This document shows positions 1 to 8,533 of a DNA stretch of 40,606 nucleotides, one piece after another (position 1 is the first letter of the stretch; every line of letters begins with the position of its first letter). The DNA is from Psychrobacter sp. (lineage in GTDB: Bacteria; Pseudomonadota; Gammaproteobacteria; Pseudomonadales; Moraxellaceae). The stretch is taken from NCBI GenBank assembly GCA_018260445.1, contig JAGLBE010000010.1, forward strand, positions 1 to 40,606, written 5' to 3'. The position numbers were made by a program, and so were the translations under genes. The notes under the pieces are model-generated. The model did no database searches. It worked only from the letters and a program-made list of their open reading frames with translations, and was not told the DNA's origin.

Positions 1-1
1 A

Positions 2-418
2 GCGGCGTTAATCATCCTAGGCTTGTTTTTAATCCTAGTGGGGGGCGGCTTTGGTGGTCATAAAATACATGTGGCCGCCGTAGAGCAGCAGCAAAGCTAT
101 CAAGACGCCGTTACGGATTACTTCTGGTTACGCAGTCAAGCGGCCAATATCGACCCCTCGCAAGGCCATGAGCAAGTTGTGGCGATTGACCAACAGCTGA
201 GCCAAATTTTAGCCCAAGCGGGAGCAAAGGATTTGCAAGTATTACGCGTAGGAGACGACGCGCAAATTAGTTTCACCCCAGAAAATCAGGCCATTGCCAG
301 CAATATTTTAAGCAGCATTGCAAACAGTGGCTATTATCTGAAACAATTAACCATGCAGCAAAACCCTCAAGATAAGATGATTCGCGTTCAGGCCACAGTG
401 GCCAAAGCACTGCATTAA
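2..418 (+). CDS. Type II secretion system protein M-like (GspM), 5' end missing
   Basis: The frame is open to the left edge, so this is only the C-terminal part of a gene. It starts in a hydrophobic run (AALIILGLFLILVGGG) that looks like the end of a single membrane anchor. A Gln-rich helical stretch follows (VEQQQSYQDAVTDYFWLRSQ), then a ferredoxin-like periplasmic domain ending in VQATVAKALH. This layout of short cytoplasmic part, one membrane helix, coiled coil and small periplasmic domain is that of GspM/XcpZ. In that family the protein sits in the inner-membrane platform of the type II secretion system and pairs with GspL. The assignment rests on architecture and loose sequence resemblance. 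A TTG at 23 is present but is probably not a true start. Other membrane-anchored proteins with a periplasmic domain cannot be ruled out. Confidence 0.55.
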   Translation, partial: AALIILGLFLILVGGGFGGHKIHVAAVEQQQSYQDAVTDYFWLRSQAANIDPSQGHEQVVAIDQQLSQILAQAGAKDLQVLRVGDDAQISFTPENQAIASNILSSIANSGYYLKQLTMQQNPQDKMIRVQATVAKALH

Positions 419-543
419 TCTTTAATAGGTGGATTTATGCAATCGTCACCGCTAGAGTGCTTTAAAAGTCATCTGGGTTGTTGAACCTGATCTAAGTTTT
501 TGAAAAATTTGACTAGATTGTTAAAAAAAGTTGTCTATAAATT

Positions 544-572
544 CCTAAAAACATTATTTTCCTAAAAACATT
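544..572. repeat. 12-bp direct repeat upstream of the DUF4870-like gene
   Basis: CCTAAAAACATT occurs at 544-555 and again at 561-572, a 17-bp period, in the AT-rich leader just before the gene that starts at 599. Confidence 0.7.
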
Positions 573-598
573 GCGGGTTAACAAATAGGGAGAGGGTT

Positions 599-1327
599 AT
601 GCCAAGTGATAATGATAGCGCTAAAAATCTTGCAAGACATTTGAGTAACGCCAGTCAGCATGCTAGCGAAGAGGACGCCACCCTTAACCTTGCACCTAAT
701 GATGCGCCTAACAACGCCCCTAACAATGGGCCTAACAACGCCCCTAACAATGCCCCTAACAACGCCCCTAAACCTGCTATAGACGACCCGTTTTCGTATA
801 TGCCCGACCGGATGGGTAGCCGCATAAACAGCCCTATCAATAACAGCCCTATCAATAGTGAGATGAGTGGGCTAATCCCTGAGCCGCAAGTGGGCACAAA
901 CTTAGCTCAGCAGCATCATTCTAGGCTATCTGCACAGCAAGAAGATAACCTTATCAAGTTTAATCATTTGACCTATCTGCTTTATACGCTCAGTTTTTTT
1001 ACTGCAGGTCTGATTTGGATTGTGCCTATTGTGATGAATTATATGCGCCGCCGAGAGGCTGATAACACATGGCTTGCCACCCATTTTGATTGGCAAATCA
1101 AAACCTTTTGGTACAGCTTAGTGCTAGGGAGCATTGGTACTCTTATTATAGTGTTTAGCTTGAGTGGTTTGGGCATTAGCATTTTTGCCAAAAGTGGCAA
1201 TATTGCTATTGGCTCAGTATTGTTTATAGGGCTGGGCGTTATACTGCTGCTTATTGCCGTCATCTGGCATTTTTATCGTATCATCCGCGGTTGGATAGCT
1301 TTAGCAGACAAACGCCCTATTCCCTAG
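599..1327 (+). CDS. DUF4870-like membrane protein with Asn/Pro repeat N-terminus
   Basis: 242 residues. The ATG at 599 follows a purine-rich ribosome site (AGGGAGAGGG). Residues 1 to about 120 are low-complexity and hydrophilic: a tetrapeptide array (APNN-type) at about 32-59 and a second short repeat (NSPINNSPIN) near 78-88. From about residue 120 the protein has three or four membrane segments. Typical DUF4870-like landmarks are visible: NYMRRREADNTWLATHFDWQ, and FYRIIRGWIALADKRPIP at the C-terminus. That family is small, membrane-bound and of unknown function. It stands alone between the GspM-like gene and pyrD on the same strand. The array suggests a slippage-prone, probably disordered cytoplasmic tail. 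The family call is fairly secure; the function is unknown. Confidence 0.75.
   Translation: MPSDNDSAKNLARHLSNASQHASEEDATLNLAPNDAPNNAPNNGPNNAPNNAPNNAPKPAIDDPFSYMPDRMGSRINSPINNSPINSEMSGLIPEPQVGTNLAQQHHSRLSAQQEDNLIKFNHLTYLLYTLSFFTAGLIWIVPIVMNYMRRREADNTWLATHFDWQIKTFWYSLVLGSIGTLIIVFSLSGLGISIFAKSGNIAIGSVLFIGLGVILLLIAVIWHFYRIIRGWIALADKRPIP
692..775 (+). repeat. 12-bp tandem repeat, 7 units, in frame
   Basis: Seven consecutive 12-bp units related to GCCCCTAACAAC begin at 692, 704, 716, 728, 740, 752 and 764. They encode APND, APNN, APNN, GPNN, APNN, APNN and APKP. The middle units differ only at one or two bases, while the first and last are more diverged, as expected for an array that grows by slippage in its centre. 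Confidence 0.9.
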
Positions 1328-1487
1328 TCCTCTAGTCCTCTAGCTACCGTGTAAGCCCAGCGCTTAGGCTGAGTTCTATATATGCGGATAATTTGCGCCA
1401 AAATAAGGTAAAATACCCCCGTTAGCTTATCTTTAAGTACTTAAGCGATATCCGGTTAAGCGTTTGATTGGCAGATGCGCTAATGTT

Positions 1488-1519
1488 CATGCCAAAGCAT
1501 TGGCTTTGCTGAGGGCATG
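1488..1519. other. Hairpin upstream of pyrD
   Basis: Nested inverted repeat: CATGCC (1488-1493) with GGCATG (1514-1519), and CAAAGC (1493-1498) with GCTTTG (1503-1508). There is no T-run after it, so it is not an intrinsic terminator. It may be leader structure for pyrD, but no function is shown by the sequence. Confidence 0.35.
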
Positions 1520-1611
1520 GGTGTTGCCCCAAAAGCATGATTTGTACCACTATCAAGGTCAGACTCGTCAACACGCCTTACGCCTTACTTAACATCAGGT
1601 TACCTGCTTTT

Positions 1612-2643
1612 ATGTCTTATACTTTAATGCGCCCGTTTTTGTTTAACCTTGACCCCGAAAACGCCCACGAACTCACCTTGCAGCTATTGGCTAAGGCGCA
1701 TAAAGCGCGCGCCTTAGGGTTTGTGTACTCGCAGCAAGCCTATCCTATTGAATGTATGGGGTTGCAGTTTTCAAACCCGGTGGGCTTGGCGGCGGGGTTA
1801 GACAAAAATGGCGACTACATTGACGCATTGGCAGAGCTTGGGTTTGGGTTTATCGAAGTCGGTACGGTAACGCCCAAGCCGCAACTTGGTAATACCAAGC
1901 CGCGCCTGTTTCGAGTCAAGCAGGCAGGCGCTATTATTAATCGAATGGGTTTTAATAACCTTGGGGTCGAGCACTTGGTGCAAAGAGTGCAGCGGTGTAA
2001 ATATAAAGGCAATATCGGCATCAACATCGGTAAAAATGCGGACACCCCTGTTGACAAAGCCGCTGATGACTATATTTATTGTTTAGAGCGGGTGTATGCG
2101 CATGCCTCCTATATCACCGTCAATATCTCCTCGCCCAATACCAAAAATTTACGAGACTTACAAAGTGGCGATGCGCTAACGGCTTTGTTAGACGCCATCA
2201 AAAATCGTCACAGTCAATTAGCCAGTGAGTACGGTTTTTACGTGCCTATGGTGCTAAAAGTAGCCCCAGATTTAGAGCCAGAGCAGATAGACTATATCGC
2301 CCAGCAACTGCTAGATTTTGAGATTGATGGGCTTATAGCGACCAATACCACGCTAAGCCGAGCTGGGGTAGAGGATTTGCCCTTTGGTGATGAAGCAGGG
2401 GGCCTATCGGGGCGTCCTGTTGGCCATATAAGCACCAAGATTATCCAGCATTTTCATGACTGCTTGGGCGATAAAATCCCTATAATTGGCGTGGGCGGTA
2501 TCGATAGTGGCGAAAAAGCGGTGCAAAAACTTCAAGCTGGGGCAAGTATGGTGCAATTGTATACCGGAATGATTTATCAAGGGCCAAAGTTGGTACAACA
2601 ATGTATCGAGTCTATCGCCAGTTATTACGATTCGCTCAATTAG
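1612..2643 (+). CDS. pyrD: Dihydroorotate dehydrogenase (quinone), class 2
   Basis: 343 residues from the ATG at 1612, close to E. coli PyrD (336). It oxidises dihydroorotate to orotate in pyrimidine synthesis, passing electrons through FMN to membrane quinone. The N-terminus ([20 protein letters not shown]) matches the amphipathic membrane-binding helices of class 2 enzymes. FMN-site motifs are [10 protein letters not shown] (about 59-68) and INIGKN (about 137-142). The catalytic serine lies in NISSPNT (about 171-177), which marks class 2 rather than class 1 (cysteine). The C-terminal phosphate-binding motif is GVGGIDSG. The frame stays open upstream to 1537, but the family N-terminus fits 1612. 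Another pyrimidine gene, pyrF, lies about 10 kb away. The stop overlaps a small direct repeat (TTCGCTCAATT, twice, 2631-2655). Confidence 0.97.
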   Translation: MSYTLMRPFLFNLDPENAHELTLQLLAKAHKARALGFVYSQQAYPIECMGLQFSNPVGLAAGLDKNGDYIDALAELGFGFIEVGTVTPKPQLGNTKPRLFRVKQAGAIINRMGFNNLGVEHLVQRVQRCKYKGNIGINIGKNADTPVDKAADDYIYCLERVYAHASYITVNISSPNTKNLRDLQSGDALTALLDAIKNRHSQLASEYGFYVPMVLKVAPDLEPEQIDYIAQQLLDFEIDGLIATNTTLSRAGVEDLPFGDEAGGLSGRPVGHISTKIIQHFHDCLGDKIPIIGVGGIDSGEKAVQKLQAGASMVQLYTGMIYQGPKLVQQCIESIASYYDSLN

Positions 2644-3101
2644 GTTCGCTCAATTTCAGGTTCGTTGCGTCAGTAATATTCCTTTGTATCGCAAGGTTTG
2701 AGTGCCTGTTAAATCATTAGCGGCTCATTAATGATGCTCAGAGTGACGCGCCGGTTACGCAGCAGCAGTGACCTAACCACGAACAATGTGCTTTTAATAG
2801 CACCGCTGGGGACTTGATAATTCGCCAAAGTGCCCACAAATATAGCGCTTAGAGGCTCACACATGGCACCTTGTGCAATCCTAGTCTTATCGTAAGCCTA
2901 GACCTAAGCCTAAGCCTAAGCATGTAACGTTTGACCCTGCTTTCTACCCTTATGGGCTAAGCCTTAACTCTTTGACTATTAGGCCCTTTAAGCCTTGCCA
3001 CTGAATAGCGTGGATTGCCTTTTTTGTCTTTATCTTGTCTTTTTATCATTATCAAGTGATTCAATCGTTAACCTTGCCTATTGTTACTGTTATGGAATTA
3101 T
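2644..3101. other. 458-bp gap between pyrD and cvpA
   Basis: No gene or RNA recognised. It holds a short CTAAGC-type hexamer run around 2897-2923 and is AT-rich just before cvpA. It presumably carries the cvpA-purF promoter, but I could not pick a confident -35/-10 pair. Confidence 0.5.
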
Positions 3102-3605
3102 ATGGGAATATTAGACCTTATCATCGCTTTTTTTATCCTAATAGGATTGTGGCGAGGGTATAAAACAGGATTTGTTCGTAGCCTTATTTCTTTAGTGGGC
3201 TGGTTTGTGGCGCTGGTGGCAGCGACTCGGCTTGCTGATGACGTGGCACCGCAATTGGTCCATGTGGTCAGCTCGCCCGTGCTGCAAATGGGGCTTGGGT
3301 TTTTAGTCGTTGTGCTTATCGTTATGGTGGCCATTCAACTGCTAGGGTCTATGACAACCAGCTTGCTTGAGGGTATGCGCCTTGGCCTATTGAATCAAAT
3401 GGCCGGCGCTGTCTTGGGCGCCGCTAAGAGTATTTTGGTGGTGTTAATTCTGCTTAGTGTGCTAGCGCCGCTTTTGGTACGGCTACCGCTGTGGCAGTCG
3501 TCCGTGCTGGCACCCGAATTAATGCCTTATGCGCCTTTTGGTAAGCAGTTTGCTACCAAAGTGTTGGGGGATGCCTGGCATCAAATTGACCGCCCTAGTC
3601 AATAG
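3102..3605 (+). CDS. cvpA: CvpA family inner-membrane protein
   Basis: 167 residues, against 162 for E. coli CvpA. The N-terminus MGILDLIIAFFILIGLWRGYKTGF matches the family, in which the first helix is followed by a G-F/Y-x-R segment and LISLVGWFVAL. Four membrane helices are visible (about 5-22, 28-45, 65-85 and 105-125). CvpA is needed for colicin V release in E. coli and for envelope homeostasis in enterobacteria; its biochemical activity is not established. The ATG at 3102 is preferred over an in-frame TTG at 3081, because it follows GGAA and matches the family start. It sits directly upstream of purF, the classic cvpA-purF arrangement, with a 94-bp spacer containing a tandem repeat. Confidence 0.92.
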   Translation: MGILDLIIAFFILIGLWRGYKTGFVRSLISLVGWFVALVAATRLADDVAPQLVHVVSSPVLQMGLGFLVVVLIVMVAIQLLGSMTTSLLEGMRLGLLNQMAGAVLGAAKSILVVLILLSVLAPLLVRLPLWQSSVLAPELMPYAPFGKQFATKVLGDAWHQIDRPSQ

Positions 3606-3643
3606 CGCCCACTCAATGATAGAGCCTACTTAATTTTAAAGCT

Positions 3644-3685
3644 TAGTCCGTTTATTCTAGTCCGTCTATTCTAGTCCGTCACTTA
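3644..3685. repeat. 14-bp tandem repeat in the cvpA-purF spacer
   Basis: TAGTCCGTTTATTC (3644-3657), TAGTCCGTCTATTC (3658-3671) and a diverged third unit starting TAGTCCGTC at 3672. It lies just upstream of the purF ribosome site. Confidence 0.8.
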
Positions 3686-3699
3686 ATCAAGGATAACCT

Positions 3700-5244
3700 A
3701 TGTGTGGAGTTGTTGGTGTTGCATCGCATGAGCCCGTCAATCAATTGTTGTACGATGCGCTAACAGTATTACAACATCGTGGTCAAGATGCCACTGGCAT
3801 TGTGACCATGCAGGACGGTCGGTTTTTTTTGCGTAAAGACAATGGCATGGTGCGTGATGTGTTTATGATGCGACACATGCTACGTTTGGTGGGGGATTTT
3901 GGTATTGGCCATGTGCGCTATCCCACCGCAGGCACCTCAAGCAGTGCCGAAGCCCAGCCTTTTTATGTCAACTCGCCTTATGGCATTACGCTTGCTCATA
4001 ATGGCAACCTGACCAATGCCGAGCAGTTGGCAAAAGAGCTGTATCAAGATGATTTACGCCATCTAAACACCAATTCTGATTCTGAAGTCTTGCTCAATGT
4101 GTTAGCCCATGAAATGCAGGCACTCGGCAAAACCAACCCCACCCCCGATGATATCTTTGCCGCCATTAGTGCCATGTACCAGCGTATTAAAGGCGGTTAT
4201 TCTGTGGTCGCTATGTTAACTGGGCATGGCTTGATTGCCTTTCGTGATCCCAATGGCATACGTCCCCTTATCTATGGCGAGCGCCTAGCGGCCGATGGTG
4301 GCACCGAATATATGGTCGCATCCGAATCAGTAGCATTAACCGGCTCAGGCTTTAAAATCGTTCGCGATGTGAATCCGGGTGAAGCCATATTTATTGATAT
4401 GAACAGACGCCTGCATACCCGCCAATGTACCCCACCAAAAAAGTACGCGCCTTGTATTTTTGAGTATGTTTATTTTGCTCGCCCTGACTCGATTATTGAT
4501 AATATCTCGGTATATAAAGCGCGCCTAAGAATGGGCGAAAAACTGGCACAAAAAATTCTTAAAGAATGGGGCGAGGACCATGATATTGATGTGGTTATTC
4601 CTATTCCTGATACGTCGCGTACCTCGGCGATGGAGCTTGCCTATAAGCTTAATGTGAAATACCGCGAAGGATTTATGAAAAACCGCTACATTGGGCGCAC
4701 CTTTATTATGCCGGGGCAGCAACAGCGCAAAAAGTCAGTGCGCCAAAAGCTTAATGCAGTGCCGCTTGAATTTAAGAATAAAAATGTGTTATTGGTTGAT
4801 GACTCTATTGTCAGGGGTACAACCTGTCAAGAGATTATCCAAATGGCACGTGATGCCGGTGCCAATCAGGTGTTTTTTGCCAGTGCCGCACCGCCGGTCA
4901 AATTTCCTAATGTGTATGGTATTGATATGCCCGATAGCAGTGAGCTTATCGCCGCGGGACATAGTGTGGAGGAGGTGCGTAATCTTATTGGTGCAGACCG
5001 CCTGATATACCAAAACCTCGATGATTTAATTGAGGCGGTGCAAGACACCAAGCATAGTAAAGTCGAGGGCTTTGACGCCGCCGTTTTTGATGGCTGCTAT
5101 GTGACGGGTGACATTGACGAGGTGTATTTAGAATCGTTACGCGCAAAACGTAACGATATCGCCAAATTTAAAACAGGCGGCGTGCAAATCATATCTGATA
5201 CCCCAGTGGATATGACCGGCGTGCAAGAGGGCGAAGACGTGTAA
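3700..5244 (+). CDS. purF: Amidophosphoribosyltransferase
   Basis: 514 residues, against 505 in E. coli. It catalyses the first committed step of purine synthesis, transferring ammonia from glutamine to PRPP. Met is followed by Cys2 (MCGVVGV), the N-terminal nucleophile of the glutaminase domain; no propeptide is present, as in the E. coli-type enzyme. Other glutaminase landmarks are QHRGQDATG (25-33) and HNGNLTN (100-106). The phosphoribosyltransferase domain carries [13 protein letters not shown] (363-375), the PRPP loop. The ATG at 3700 is preceded by AAGGA at good spacing. It is downstream of cvpA and ends just before a palindromic terminator shared with the convergent MATE gene. Confidence 0.98.
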   Translation: MCGVVGVASHEPVNQLLYDALTVLQHRGQDATGIVTMQDGRFFLRKDNGMVRDVFMMRHMLRLVGDFGIGHVRYPTAGTSSSAEAQPFYVNSPYGITLAHNGNLTNAEQLAKELYQDDLRHLNTNSDSEVLLNVLAHEMQALGKTNPTPDDIFAAISAMYQRIKGGYSVVAMLTGHGLIAFRDPNGIRPLIYGERLAADGGTEYMVASESVALTGSGFKIVRDVNPGEAIFIDMNRRLHTRQCTPPKKYAPCIFEYVYFARPDSIIDNISVYKARLRMGEKLAQKILKEWGEDHDIDVVIPIPDTSRTSAMELAYKLNVKYREGFMKNRYIGRTFIMPGQQQRKKSVRQKLNAVPLEFKNKNVLLVDDSIVRGTTCQEIIQMARDAGANQVFFASAAPPVKFPNVYGIDMPDSSELIAAGHSVEEVRNLIGADRLIYQNLDDLIEAVQDTKHSKVEGFDAAVFDGCYVTGDIDEVYLESLRAKRNDIAKFKTGGVQIISDTPVDMTGVQEGEDV

Positions 5245-5285
5245 CGGCAATCATCGTTCTTTCTATAAAGGTCTATCGTTTGATG

Positions 5286-5317
5286 AGCAGTATGGTGACT
5301 ATAGTCACTATACTGCT
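5286..5317. terminator. Palindromic terminator between purF and the MATE gene
   Basis: A 32-bp palindrome with 16-bp arms and no spacer: AGCAGTATGGTGACTA (5286-5301) against TAGTCACTATACTGCT (5302-5317), with one G:T mismatch. It sits between convergent genes and is followed on the plus strand by a T-rich stretch (5327-5331). It probably ends purF transcription and may also act on the opposite strand. Confidence 0.7.
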
Positions 5318-5409
5318 TTACTGCTTTTTCTATGGCGAATTAGATAAGGGCCTATTGACCGCATTCTCAACGTTTGGTGTAGATGGTATCTACGCCAGCT
5401 GGCAAAAGC

Positions 5410-6915
5410 CTAACCCATGTTGCCGGCACCAATAAGCCTTTTTCGGCCACGCCATAACACCCAAGCGGCAACCACACAACGAGACAGCAATAGCCAATAA
5501 ATACTCAACCAAATAATTGGCATCGCATCCGTATCGCCAAACTGCCGATACATTCCCCATGTAAGGGGAAAAAACACAGCAGCGACAATCATAGCGACCT
5601 TTCTGATAGTGGCGCCTGCGGTTAAGCCAAACATAATCCCATCTAACCAATAAGCGCCAGCACCCACTAAAGGTAGCAATGCGGCGACGACTCGATACTC
5701 TACAGCTAAAGCATACACAGGGGCTAAGTCCGTCATTAGGTGCATAAAAGTAGGCAGGACAATAAGCCATCCCAGTGTTAAGCCGATGGCCAAGCCAAAT
5801 GCCACAATACCAGTACGTTTGACCACTAGAGCGAACGCACTGGCCTTATGGCGAGCAATAGCTTGCCCCGATAAACTTTCTGCCGCCACTGCCAAACCAT
5901 CTAGGGCAAAGGCAGAAATGCTTAATACTTGCAGCAATAACGCATTGGTGGCCATGACCAAGTCGCCCTGCTGTGCGGACAACCGAGTAATCCAAGCAAA
6001 GCTTAAGGAAAGTAAAATAGTGCGAATAAAAATATCTTTGTTGAGTGAAAATAGCCTAAGCATCTTATCTGCGGCATAAATACTCAATAAACGCTGCTTA
6101 AACGCTAGATAAGGTTTATCGCTATAATGCTTAGCAGTTTGAGCATGAGCGCTACCTGACCCTATACGCCCTGTTGCCTTCTTTTTAATTGGTGCGTCAT
6201 AAAGCGTCTTACCCATCTTATGAATATGACGGTTGGCCAAATAAATTGCCAATATAACGCCGACTGCATAGCCCAGCACGGTACCCAAAGCCACGCCTGA
6301 TAAGCCAAGCGGCATCTGATAAACAAAAAACAGGGTTAAAAGGATGTTCATGACAGAAATAATCAGTTGCACCGCCATAATTTGCTTGGTTTGACCTTGG
6401 CCGGCAAACCAACCAATAAAGGCGTAGTTCATCAACTCAAACACAATGCCATGATAGCGCATGGTTAAATAGGTGTCTGCCGCTTGGCGACTGCTAGGTA
6501 ATGCCCCTAATAAATCGAGCCCGTAGCTGATTAACAAAGGTTTCAATAACCACAGCAGGCCGCCTATAAGTAGGGCTAAACCCAATGAGCGGTAGAGTAT
6601 AGCGGCTAATTCATGATGGGCATGGCGCATAGCATCCGTCTGCTGCGATGCGGCCATTTTGCCCAATGCCTGCGCCGATAAACCCGATGAGGCATATTGC
6701 AAAAAGTTAAAGCTGACTAAAAGCAGTAACCACAATTGCGAGGCGATACCCAGTCCAGCCAAGCTATGCGTTTGCGGAAAATGTCCCACCACGGCCACGT
6801 CAATCGCCCCTTGTAAGGGCAGGGCTAAATTGGCAATGAGCACGGGGCCTGCAATGGCGAGAATATGCCAATAACTTAAATCTAGCGGCGCGGCGGCGGG
6901 TTTGCTTTGGTGCAT
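5410..6915 (-). CDS. MATE family efflux transporter, DinF-like
   Basis: 501 residues, integral membrane, about twelve hydrophobic helices. MATE proteins export cationic drugs or other small molecules using Na+ or H+ gradients. The N-terminal repeat has IAGPVLIANLALPLQGAIDVAVVGHF. The second half has LNKDIFIRTILL and ALDGLAVAAESLSGQAIA, which resemble DinF-branch signatures. A hydrophilic stretch between the two halves (about residues 232-290, HKMGKTLYDAPIKKKATGR onward) looks longer than in E. coli DinF. The ATG at 6915 follows GGGAG at eight bases. It lies downstream of secF on the same strand, but a terminator separates them, so it is probably a single-gene unit. The substrate cannot be told from sequence. 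Confidence 0.9.
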   Translation of the reverse strand: MHQSKPAAAPLDLSYWHILAIAGPVLIANLALPLQGAIDVAVVGHFPQTHSLAGLGIASQLWLLLLVSFNFLQYASSGLSAQALGKMAASQQTDAMRHAHHELAAILYRSLGLALLIGGLLWLLKPLLISYGLDLLGALPSSRQAADTYLTMRYHGIVFELMNYAFIGWFAGQGQTKQIMAVQLIISVMNILLTLFFVYQMPLGLSGVALGTVLGYAVGVILAIYLANRHIHKMGKTLYDAPIKKKATGRIGSGSAHAQTAKHYSDKPYLAFKQRLLSIYAADKMLRLFSLNKDIFIRTILLSLSFAWITRLSAQQGDLVMATNALLLQVLSISAFALDGLAVAAESLSGQAIARHKASAFALVVKRTGIVAFGLAIGLTLGWLIVLPTFMHLMTDLAPVYALAVEYRVVAALLPLVGAGAYWLDGIMFGLTAGATIRKVAMIVAAVFFPLTWGMYRQFGDTDAMPIIWLSIYWLLLSRCVVAAWVLWRGRKRLIGAGNMG

Positions 6916-7252
6916 AAAGGCACTCCCTAAATCGTTTGTGACCGGTATTATCTTGATGACGGCTTAAGCATCTAGCTTTCAGCATGAGTATTAACGACAT
7001 GCCATAGATGAGGGGCTCTATTTTGCGAGATTTTAGGCAATAGTAAAGGGCGGCTCTGTATGCGTTGGGCGACAACTTGTGAAGAAGCTTATAGGAGATG
7101 TGTCATACCGATGTGTCATAAATTAGGCAAAAAAAAGCACCTTAACGTCAAGGTGCTGTTATACAGGTTGCCAATAGCTGCTTGATATAGATGAGACGGC
7201 ACTAGGATAGGCTAGGTATTTATTACTAACGCCAATGCAATGCCCAACGCCA
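6916..7252. other. 337-bp gap between secF and the MATE gene
   Basis: Contains the secF-side terminator (7129-7157) and the leader of the MATE gene. No gene or RNA recognised in it. Confidence 0.5.
7129..7157 (-). terminator. Intrinsic terminator of the yajC-secDF unit
   Basis: Inverted repeat AGCACCTT (7136-7143) / AAGGTGCT (7150-7157) with a six-base loop. Read on the minus strand it is followed by eight T residues (A-run at 7129-7136). It lies about 95 bp past the secF stop. Confidence 0.9.
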
Positions 7253-8524
7253 TTAACGCACCTCTTCTTCTTCATAGTCAAATGCTTTGGGGTCATTAAA
7301 CGAGACGATTTCTTCCTCAAACTCAGGCTTAACTTTCACAATAAAGTCTTCGCGTGATAACCCCATCTCAAGCGGGATAGAGCTTGCGATATAAATGGAG
7401 GAGTAAGTACCCGCTATGAGACCAATAAATAGGGCAACGGAGAACCAATATAGCCCCGCACCGCCCAAAAATAACATGGCAATCACCACTAAAAACACTG
7501 TAGACACCGTCATAATGGTGCGGCGCAGGGTTTCGGTTAAGGCCAAGTCTAATATCTGACGTGGCGTGGCACCGCGAACCCGTCTAAAGTTTTCACGAAT
7601 ACGGTCATAAACCACAATGGTATCATTTAGCGAGTAACCAATGAGCGCTAAAACAGCAGCCAATACGGTTAAGTCAAACGGGAGCTTGAACAACGCAAAA
7701 ATACCTAAGGTCACAATCGTGTCATGACACAAAGAGAGCAGGGCGCCAACGGCAAGTTTCAGCTCAAAGCGAATGGCCACATACACCATCATCAGCAATA
7801 AGGAAATAGCAATGGCTACTATAGAGTTCACATAAATCTCATTGCCCACTTGGCTACCAATAATACTCACGCTGTCGATGTTGGCGTTATTGCCGGTCAA
7901 ATCAAGCGCTTTATCCAATCTCTCGCTTAGGCCACTCACTTTGTCCGATTGCGGTGGTAAACGTATCAACAGCTCTTTATTGCCGCCAAGGTACTGCACA
8001 ACCGCATCATTAAAGCCCGCCTTCTCTAAAGTTTGGGTCACTGCCTCTTGCTCAACAGGTTGCTCATAGGTCACATTGGCAGACACCCCACCGGTAAAAT
8101 CGAGCCCCAGGTTTAAGCCATTGATGAATAAGGCGCCAAGGCTTATTAGCACCATAAGCAACGAGAAGATGCCCATCGGCTTTTCAAAACGCATAAACGG
8201 TATTACCCGCTTATTGCCAATGGTTTTAATACCACCTTCTGCTAAGGCTGCCTCATCTTCTAGCACGGTATCAATCGCAGCGCCATCCACAGCCGATTTC
8301 GCGGCGGGGGCTGTGCCGATTTGAGCAGTGGCCGCTTTTTTAGCGATGGTGTTGCCAGCGCCGCCACTTTTGCCATCACGCCGAGGTTTACGGTGCAACT
8401 TTGGCGTTGTAGCATCAGGTAGCGCCTCGCTTGCTACCGGCGTGCCAGCATTATGAGGATGGGCGGTGCTATTATTGTTTGCATCGTCAAAATTGTTCGA
8501 ATCGTCAAGATTGTTATTAGCCAT
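7253..8524 (-). CDS. secF: Protein translocase subunit SecF with long N-terminal extension
   Basis: 423 residues, against 323 in E. coli. With SecD and YajC it uses the proton gradient to pull secreted proteins across the inner membrane. Family motifs are LGLDFTGG (about 137-144, first periplasmic domain) and the RND-like C-terminal membrane block with LIGYSLNDTIVVYDRIRENF. Residues 1 to about 105 are extra: an Asn/Asp-rich start (MANNNLDDSNNFDDANNN) followed by a basic and Ala-rich stretch, all predicted cytoplasmic and disordered. The start is well supported: AGGGGAT lies just upstream of the ATG at 8524, only nine bases past the secD stop. The membrane part begins near FMRFEKPMGIFSLL. Confidence 0.97.
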   Translation of the reverse strand: MANNNLDDSNNFDDANNNSTAHPHNAGTPVASEALPDATTPKLHRKPRRDGKSGGAGNTIAKKAATAQIGTAPAAKSAVDGAAIDTVLEDEAALAEGGIKTIGNKRVIPFMRFEKPMGIFSLLMVLISLGALFINGLNLGLDFTGGVSANVTYEQPVEQEAVTQTLEKAGFNDAVVQYLGGNKELLIRLPPQSDKVSGLSERLDKALDLTGNNANIDSVSIIGSQVGNEIYVNSIVAIAISLLLMMVYVAIRFELKLAVGALLSLCHDTIVTLGIFALFKLPFDLTVLAAVLALIGYSLNDTIVVYDRIRENFRRVRGATPRQILDLALTETLRRTIMTVSTVFLVVIAMLFLGGAGLYWFSVALFIGLIAGTYSSIYIASSIPLEMGLSREDFIVKVKPEFEEEIVSFNDPKAFDYEEEEVR

Positions 8525-8533
8525 TATTATCCC

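Noticed and set aside
655-897. Leu/Gly-rich antisense frame opposite the DUF4870-like gene
   Set aside because: It arises from the reverse reading of the APNN array and has no start context.
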